Translations under genes and position numbers: made by a program
Part shown: positions 6,153 through 10,624 of the stretch, piece by piece
How the letters are laid out: every line of letters starts with the position of its first letter
How positions within the stretch are numbered: position 1 is the first letter of the stretch
Notes under the pieces: generated by a model
What the model was told of the DNA's origin: nothing
Seen by the model: the letters and a program-made list of their open reading frames with translations, nothing else
Database searches by the model: none
Source of the DNA: Arcanobacterium_A sp034173665
GTDB lineage: Bacteria > Actinomycetota > Actinomycetes > Actinomycetales > Actinomycetaceae
Assembly (NCBI GenBank): GCA_034173665.1
Contig: JAXFDG010000144.1
Coordinates: 1-10,624 of the forward strand
DNA length: 10,624 nucleotides
Direction of reading: 5' to 3'

Positions 6153-6247
6153 TTTTCGCCTTATCCAAACAATCGAAAGACATGCAACGCACCTGCACGG
6201 CGGAGTCTTCCCGACTCACCTCATACAACTGCGTTATTTCAACGTGA

Positions 6248-6547
6248 TCAGGAAGCACATTCAGCGCAAACTGGCAGACCATCCTGCTCATAAGCAAGTT
6301 GTGAACGATGATGGACGAGGAAGCAGACAGAGCAAGTAAATTCATCTTCCTGAGCTGGAATAACTGCAACTGAAAGTTCAATATCAGATAAGTCTGCACC
6401 TGGAAGTTCAAAACCATCTGCAGCTTCAGCTTCATCTATATCAACCGAACTTGATTGATGATCAGAACGTCGCGATTTCAGTTCGTCAAGCGAATCTTCC
6501 TTAAGCTCATCTACTTGCTTTCGAGGAGCATCGTAATCTGTTGCCAT
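6248..6547 (-). CDS. DUF4193 zinc-ribbon protein
   Basis: This small protein of 99 residues starts MATDYDAPRK, typical of the actinobacterial DUF4193 family. An acidic middle (residues 31-68) is followed by a C-terminal zinc ribbon: Cys72-x2-Cys75 and Cys94-x2-Cys97, with the conserved FLVHHRSQLA between. Relatives are near 100 residues, so it is full length. The family is almost universal in actinobacteria; I know of no established biochemical role. I start at the ATG at 6545-6547, with GGA five bases upstream, rather than at an in-frame ATG at 6598 that would add residues absent from the family. It is the first gene of a minus-strand group with DUF3710 and the OB-fold gene, driven from the divergent region shared with sepH. 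Confidence 0.92.
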   Translation of the reverse strand: MATDYDAPRKQVDELKEDSLDELKSRRSDHQSSSVDIDEAEAADGFELPGADLSDIELSVAVIPAQEDEFTCSVCFLVHHRSQLAYEQDGLPVCAECAS

Positions 6548-6601
6548 AGCTATCCGTTTCTTAGTTATTAAGTTTGGAAATGAAGATCCGAAAACCATTC
6601 A

Positions 6602-6630
6602 TTGTTTCCCAGTTTTTATATCAATATCTA
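6602..6630 (+). promoter_or_regulatory. Weak candidate promoter for sepH
   Basis: TTGTTT (6602-6607) and TATCTA (6625-6630) are 17 bases apart on the plus strand, about 100 bases before the sepH start. The -10 match is poor. It overlaps the stronger minus-strand promoter almost exactly, so the two could compete. Confidence 0.3.
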
Positions 6631-6643
6631 GGCATTTATGCAA
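6615..6643 (-). promoter_or_regulatory. Promoter of the DUF4193 gene with extended -10
   Basis: On the minus strand, TTGCAT (6643-6638) and TATAAA (6620-6615) are separated by exactly 17 bases. TG followed by one base precedes the -10 hexamer, giving an extended -10 element (TGATATAAA). The expected transcription start is about 60 bases before the DUF4193 start codon. This is the best promoter in the window by eye. Confidence 0.6.
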
Positions 6644-6717
6644 GAAGACACATTCAAGTCGTAAACACACCTTAGGAAATGGACAAAATATGGCCATTAA
6701 ATGGCAAGGTTACTTAT

Positions 6718-6722
6718 GGAGG
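6718..6722 (+). promoter_or_regulatory. Shine-Dalgarno sequence that fixes the sepH start
   Basis: GGAGG lies six bases before the ATG at 6729. It supports that start over the in-frame ATG at 6690, which has only a weak GGA before it. Confidence 0.8.
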
Positions 6723-6728
6723 ATTGGA

Positions 6729-8087
6729 ATGATTGAACTTGAATTTTTAGGTCTAAATGCTGACGGCGATAAACTCACTTTTAACGACCCTGAAGGCAAC
6801 CGTTACCAAGTTGGGATTACTGATGAGTTGAACGTCGCTGTGCGTAAACTTCAGCTTTTAAAACAAACTGAAAATAGTTCAACTTCTCCATTGAAGTATC
6901 GCGATATTCAACAGCTACTTCGGGCCGGAAAAACTCTTGAAGAGCTTGCCTTGCAAACTGATATCCCAATGGAGCAATTAGATAAAATTGCTTACCCAAT
7001 TTTAGCGGAGCGTGAATATCGAGCTCGCCAGGCACAATCTTTTATGCCTGCTGGTGAAGACTCTGGAATGACGCTATCCGAACTAGTTGAAGCACGTCTA
7101 TTAACTCGCAGCGTAAATCCAAATCAAATTCGCTGGGATGCTACTCGAGACGCGAATAGCCCGTGGATTCTTTGGGCTTACTACAGCGTCAAAGACGAAA
7201 ACTTGTGTGCAAAATGGGCAATAGATGAAGCCAAACAAAGTCTCCGAGCTCTTAATGATGAAGCTGCGTGGATTACAGAAAACCCTTTAAAAGCAACCAG
7301 CGAACCATGGCGCCCACTTAACACTCCGAAAGTGTCCGCAATTGATTTGATGGCTCCAGTAACCTCCGATTCTCAAGTAAGCACAACTTCTGCCGATAGC
7401 GCCACTGTTGCGCAATTGAGCCCCGAAATTTATTCCGAAACGGCTGTTACTGCTCTTGCTCAAGAAGCTGAAGATAAAGTTTCATCTGAGGCCGAAACAG
7501 AAGAAGGCTTCTCAATTTCAGAACCGGAAATAACTACTGGTCTCGATTTAGATGCGATCTTAGCTGAGCTTGATGCACAACGTGGAATCGCTAAACCAAT
7601 GCCGAGTATTGATGAGTTTATCGACGGCGCGCATCCAGCAGCATCAGAGCCAGAATTAGCCACTGATGCCACGATTATTAAGCTTCAACCGGTAAAAGAA
7701 TTAGATACCTCTGATTCTTTTACCGACTCAGTTGACGAACATGAAATTCCAGATTTCACTATTGATCCAGAAGATGACTACGCGACTAATTCTGATTTTG
7801 CAGAGGACCTCGATTCTGAAGTGGAAAATGAGATTTCTGCAGATTCCAGCAACACTGTTGATGCTCCAGAAGAAGCTGAATTAGCACAAGTAGATGATAA
7901 TACTGATAGTAAAAATACTGAGATTAGCGCCGATCAATCAGAATTACCTGGTCTGGGAGATTTAAAAGACTCCCCTGTTCCTGTAGAAAAAGATGCGGCA
8001 GCGAAAACAAATAAACCAAAATCACGTCGTGATCGTCCGGCAATGCCGTCATGGGATGAGATTGTTTTCGGATATTCGAAAGATTAA
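6729..8087 (+). CDS. sepH: Cell-division regulator SepH (DUF3071)
   Basis: SepH binds FtsZ and stimulates its assembly at the septum in actinobacteria. The protein is 452 residues. DUF3071 covers about 1-175: MIELEFLGLN with DGDKLTF, YQVGITDELNVAVRK (26-40), and a helix-turn-helix-like segment from LKYRDIQQLL (55-64) to LAEREYRARQA (92-102). Then comes a long acidic linker (about 200-430) rich in Glu, Asp, Ser and Ala, probably disordered. The conserved C-terminal tail is SRRDRPAMPSWDEIVFG (about residues 432-448). The start at 6729 has GGAGG at the right distance and gives the usual family N-terminus; an in-frame ATG at 6690 would add 13 atypical residues. It is convergent with tdk, with 11 bases between the stops and no terminator visible there. 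Confidence 0.93.
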   Translation: MIELEFLGLNADGDKLTFNDPEGNRYQVGITDELNVAVRKLQLLKQTENSSTSPLKYRDIQQLLRAGKTLEELALQTDIPMEQLDKIAYPILAEREYRARQAQSFMPAGEDSGMTLSELVEARLLTRSVNPNQIRWDATRDANSPWILWAYYSVKDENLCAKWAIDEAKQSLRALNDEAAWITENPLKATSEPWRPLNTPKVSAIDLMAPVTSDSQVSTTSADSATVAQLSPEIYSETAVTALAQEAEDKVSSEAETEEGFSISEPEITTGLDLDAILAELDAQRGIAKPMPSIDEFIDGAHPAASEPELATDATIIKLQPVKELDTSDSFTDSVDEHEIPDFTIDPEDDYATNSDFAEDLDSEVENEISADSSNTVDAPEEAELAQVDDNTDSKNTEISADQSELPGLGDLKDSPVPVEKDAAAKTNKPKSRRDRPAMPSWDEIVFGYSKD

Positions 8088-8098
8088 GTCGAGCAAAT

Positions 8099-8746
8099 TT
8101 AAATATTTTCAGATTCCAATAAAATTTGCGGTGAGAGTTCTGCAGCATGTGCAGAACTAGCGGTTAGTCCACGCATATGATGTTTCCGGCAAAGAACTTC
8201 ATATGCAACTACATCAGTTGTTTGGGTATCCCCAATCACAACTTGCTCGCCTTCACGCACCATTTCTCCATTAACAGTACGAGCATTATGGGTTGCCCGT
8301 GCGCCACACCAACATAAAGCTTCAACTTGTAGCCGTTCAATTCGATCAGCTAATTCAAGCATTCGAGCCGAACCGGGAAACAGTCGCGTCAAAAAATCAG
8401 AAGTAATGCCAAAACCATAAACATTAATCCCAATTTCGTCTACCACCCGCGCTAAATCATCAACCTGTTCACGGGAATAAAACTGCACTTCATCGCAAAT
8501 AATGTAATCAACTCGCTGCGTCATTCGTAATTTTTGCACTGCACTCCAAAAATCAGTATCTGGAGCAACTTCAATTGCATCGGTAATCAGTCCGAGTCGG
8601 GATGAAAGTTTCCCTGCTCCAGCACGATCATTCATGGAAAAGATTACGCCGTCGAGCCCTCGCTGCCGGTAATTGTACGCAGTCTGTAAAGCCAATGTTG
8701 ATTTACCACAGTCCATTGTTCCAGAAAAGAACACTAGCTCTGCCAT
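8099..8746 (-). CDS. tdk: Thymidine kinase (type II)
   Basis: This enzyme phosphorylates thymidine to dTMP with ATP in the salvage pathway. The 215 residues show the P-loop GTMDCGKS (9-16), the DEVQF motif with catalytic Glu86 (85-89), a lasso-side segment FLTRLFPGSARML (118-130), zinc ligands probably Cys145, Cys147, Cys186 and His189, and the substrate loop VREGEQVVIGD (163-173). All motifs of the tetrameric TK1-like family are present and the length is normal. The ATG overlaps the stop of the phosphatase gene as TAATG, and GGAGG lies seven bases before the ATG inside that gene, so the two are co-translated. The C-terminal 25 residues are variable. Confidence 0.95.
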   Translation of the reverse strand: MAELVFFSGTMDCGKSTLALQTAYNYRQRGLDGVIFSMNDRAGAGKLSSRLGLITDAIEVAPDTDFWSAVQKLRMTQRVDYIICDEVQFYSREQVDDLARVVDEIGINVYGFGITSDFLTRLFPGSARMLELADRIERLQVEALCWCGARATHNARTVNGEMVREGEQVVIGDTQTTDVVAYEVLCRKHHMRGLTASSAHAAELSPQILLESENI

Positions 8747-9906
8747 TATTTAACCTCCACCAACATTGGGATATACATCTCCTGTGCAGTAAGCGAACCA
8801 TGAACACCTTTTAAGGCAATCGCAGATTCAGTTTGCCGTCGCGAATCAACAATCCCATAATTCTTTCGCGAAAACACTATCACATCCCCGAAAACTAAAA
8901 GATGTGATTTATTAATATCTCCCACAATCCCGCTTTCAGCAAGTTCGTTTCGAGTTAAAACCCAAGCTCGTTCCCCAAGCTCATCACGATATCTTTGGGC
9001 GACGTCGTCAGCCCGAAAAGCTTCTGTATAAAGATGCAAGGCTCGCTCTTCCCCGGCTACCTCAAGAACACCTTCATTTAATACTGTGCTATCAGCAAGA
9101 TCTAACTTTTCTCCAGCATTTATCATTCCATGATCAGCTGTCACCAAAATCAAAGTTCCGGCTGGCACAATCTTCAGAGCTCGCTTTAAAACTGCATCAA
9201 ATTCTTCAATTGCAGCAAGCCACTGATCGCTACCTACACCAAATTTATGCCCACTTGCATCAACATCTTTCCAATGCACATAAACTACCCCTGAGTCACG
9301 ATTTGCCAGCCATTTTGCCCCTAAAAATAGTCTTTGATCTTGCTCTGGGTGCACCTCGATTGTCGTTCCGCGCAAAGCTGCTCGACTCAATCCGGAGTTA
9401 AGATATTTTGGTGCTTGCACAATACAAGTATTTTTCCCTTCAGACCCCAAGCGCTCAAAAAGTGTGGGCACAGTTTGCCAGTTCTCGATAGAGGTACCTG
9501 CTCCTTCCCAAGAAATTAGATTAAAAACTTTCTCAGTATAGGGACTTTTCACCGAATACCCCGCGACTCCAGTCGCTCCGGCCGTGGCGCCCGTACCAAA
9601 AGCAGTAATTGCAGTTGAAGTCGTAGATGGAACCACCGTTGTTAGTTCTGAAATCCGCGAAAAGTTTCGTAAAGTTGGAAGATATCCCCGATAGTCGTGG
9701 AATTGCATTGCCCCGAATCCATCTACCAAGATAACCAATACTTTTTTCGCTTCTGGTAAGTCATGCAAAATTTGTGCTTTAGCAAGATATTCAGGATCGT
9801 CATTAAGCCTGAATCCCGCAGCTCCGAGTGCTCCAGCAAAAACCGAGTTTAGAGAATTCGTGTTAGGCAAAATTGCATCAGACAATAAAGCTGCTAAATC
9901 TGCCAC
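8746..9906 (-). CDS. Alkaline phosphatase superfamily protein (nucleotide pyrophosphatase/phosphodiesterase type)
   Basis: This is a predicted two-metal phosphodiesterase or phosphatase of about 386 residues. Numbering from the GTG at 9906, the metal and catalytic motifs are VDGFG (61-65), PSTTSTAITAFGTG (93-106) containing the threonine nucleophile (probably Thr95 or Thr96), then DVDASGH, TADHGM and GVHGSLT near the C-terminus. All fit the NPP branch. No signal peptide or membrane segment is visible, so it is probably cytoplasmic. GTG codons at 9912 and 9906 are both possible. GGAG lies five bases before 9906 but directly abuts 9912, so I prefer 9906. It is first in a two-gene operon with tdk, which hints at a nucleotide or nucleoside-phosphate substrate. 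The real substrate is unknown. Confidence 0.85.
   Translation of the reverse strand: MADLAALLSDAILPNTNSLNSVFAGALGAAGFRLNDDPEYLAKAQILHDLPEAKKVLVILVDGFGAMQFHDYRGYLPTLRNFSRISELTTVVPSTTSTAITAFGTGATAGATGVAGYSVKSPYTEKVFNLISWEGAGTSIENWQTVPTLFERLGSEGKNTCIVQAPKYLNSGLSRAALRGTTIEVHPEQDQRLFLGAKWLANRDSGVVYVHWKDVDASGHKFGVGSDQWLAAIEEFDAVLKRALKIVPAGTLILVTADHGMINAGEKLDLADSTVLNEGVLEVAGEERALHLYTEAFRADDVAQRYRDELGERAWVLTRNELAESGIVGDINKSHLLVFGDVIVFSRKNYGIVDSRRQTESAIALKGVHGSLTAQEMYIPMLVEVK
8754..8758 (-). promoter_or_regulatory. Strong ribosome binding site for tdk within the phosphatase gene
   Basis: GGAGG on the minus strand lies seven bases before the tdk ATG and inside the last codons of the upstream gene. Thymidine kinase can therefore be initiated independently as well as by coupling. 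Confidence 0.75.
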
Positions 9907-9943
9907 AAACACTCCAATCGGTTAAGAGTAATCACTATGCTTA

Positions 9944-9969
9944 ACTATATCTGATTTCTAATTCAGCAA
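9944..9969 (-). promoter_or_regulatory. Tentative promoter for the phosphatase-tdk operon
   Basis: On the minus strand, TATAGT (9949-9944) is a good -10 hexamer about 38 bases before the GTG start. The only -35-like box, TTGCTG (9969-9964), is 14 bases away, shorter than usual. The gap 9907-10052 separates this operon from the divergent topoisomerase gene. I see no clear promoter for the latter. Confidence 0.3.
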
Positions 9970-10052
9970 GATGCTCTTGAATGCGGGTTATCTCTCATGA
10001 TTTCACGTGTGCCAATGCCCTATTTTCCGCCAAAATCCCAGATAATAAAGAA

Positions 10053-10624
10053 ATGAGCACACGCATACGAAAGACTTCGACTGAAGAACAAATTATCGAT
10101 ATTGACGTCTCTGAGGAGATGCGGAATTCATTCTTAGAATATTCGTACTCAGTTATCTATGCACGTGCACTACCCGATGCCCGCGATGGATTGAAACCTG
10201 TTCAACGTCGAATTTTGTTTCAGATGGACCAAATGGGATTGCGCCCGAATAAAGGTCACGTAAAGTCTTCTCGAGTTATTGGCGACGTTATGGGACGCCT
10301 ACATCCGCACGGCGATTCAGCAATCTATGATGCGATGGTCCGCATGAGCCAAGATTTTACGTTACGCCTCCCAATGGTTGATGGGCACGGAAATTTCGGC
10401 TCTCTCGATGATGGTCCAGCAGCTGCGCGATACACTGAAGTTCGAATGGCGCCAGCTGCAACCGCAATGACCGCTTCTCTCAACGAAGATGTTGTGAACA
10501 TGGTGCCAAACTACGATAACACCATGGATCAGCCAGAAGTGCTCCCTGCAGCCATTCCAAACTTATTAGTAAATGGATCTGCCGGTATCGCCGTTGGTAT
10601 GGCCACAAATATGGCTCCACATAA
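10053..10624 (+). CDS. parC: DNA topoisomerase IV/gyrase subunit A, N-terminal part (ParC-like), runs off the right edge
   Basis: The first 190 codons of a type IIA topoisomerase A subunit are present. It breaks and rejoins DNA through a tyrosine-linked intermediate and relaxes or decatenates chromosomes together with a ParE/GyrB partner. Visible landmarks are FLEYSYSVIYARALPDARDG (27-46), KPVQRR (48-53), HPHGDSAIYD (84-93) of the quinolone-resistance-determining region, GHGNFGSLDDGP (111-122), the catalytic ARYTE (Tyr127) and NGSAGIAVGMATN (174-186). Residues 89 and 93 are Ser and Asp, the usual fluoroquinolone-susceptible state. SLDDGPAAARYTE resembles actinobacterial ParC more than GyrA, so I prefer ParC. 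The ATG has only a weak AAAG two bases upstream. Confidence 0.88.
   Translation, partial: MSTRIRKTSTEEQIIDIDVSEEMRNSFLEYSYSVIYARALPDARDGLKPVQRRILFQMDQMGLRPNKGHVKSSRVIGDVMGRLHPHGDSAIYDAMVRMSQDFTLRLPMVDGHGNFGSLDDGPAAARYTEVRMAPAATAMTASLNEDVVNMVPNYDNTMDQPEVLPAAIPNLLVNGSAGIAVGMATNMAPH

Noticed and set aside
6208..6226. GAGTC-TTCCC-GACTC hairpin between DUF3710 and DUF4193 as a terminator
   Set aside because: The stem is only five base pairs and no T-run follows on either strand.
6121..6435. A 104-codon minus-strand frame spanning the gap between DUF3710 and DUF4193, considered as a missing dut or DUF3093 gene
   Set aside because: It overlaps the well-supported DUF4193 gene in another frame and has none of the dUTPase motifs or the membrane pattern of DUF3093.
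6690..6728. Upstream in-frame ATG of sepH as the start
   Set aside because: It would add 13 residues before the family's usual N-terminus. GGAGG is placed correctly for the ATG at 6729.

Overview
The window looks like core chromosome of a low-GC actinobacterium, most likely Actinomycetaceae or a close relative. I infer this from gene content and order. A TRAM-domain RNA m5U methyltransferase, a large APC/KUP-type permease, two TrkA (RCK) proteins, an OB-fold protein, a DUF3710 protein and a DUF4193 zinc-ribbon protein occur in the order I recall from Mycobacterium tuberculosis Rv2689c-Rv2699c. They are followed by the actinobacterial cell-division regulator SepH. Base composition is moderate, clearly below that of most actinobacteria, and codon use is AT-leaning throughout.

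Layout. Positions 1-725 hold no intact gene. This stretch is AT-rich and carries two broken remnants on opposite strands: the C-terminal part of a nucleotidyltransferase (DUF6036/AbiEii-like, minus) and the central part of an N6-adenine DNA methylase (plus). They look like a decayed defence island and end at a perfect 10-bp hairpin terminator (677-700). Positions 726-3799 (minus) are the methyltransferase and the permease, with start and stop overlapping as TAATG. Positions 3901-5234 (plus) are two tandem TrkA genes overlapping as ATGA, divergent from the permease. Positions 5249-6547 (minus) are the OB-fold, DUF3710 and DUF4193 genes, transcribed away from a good extended -10 promoter. Positions 6729-8087 (plus) are sepH. 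Positions 8099-9906 (minus) are thymidine kinase and an alkaline-phosphatase-superfamily enzyme, again TAATG-coupled. From 10053 to the right edge (plus) is the first part of a type IIA topoisomerase A subunit, most like actinobacterial ParC.

How the genes work together. Three themes are visible. One is ion homeostasis: a KimA/KUP-like permease back-to-back with two RCK nucleotide-sensing subunits, with no TrkH/KtrB channel in view. The second is nucleotide and nucleic acid metabolism: tdk with the phosphatase, the RNA methyltransferase and the topoisomerase. The third is division: SepH, which promotes FtsZ assembly. The point most worth a second look is that the permease keeps the KUP-like cytoplasmic tail but seems to have lost most of the residues known to bind K+ in KimA. 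I see no CRISPR array, tRNA, rRNA, intact insertion sequence or clearly new multi-gene system.
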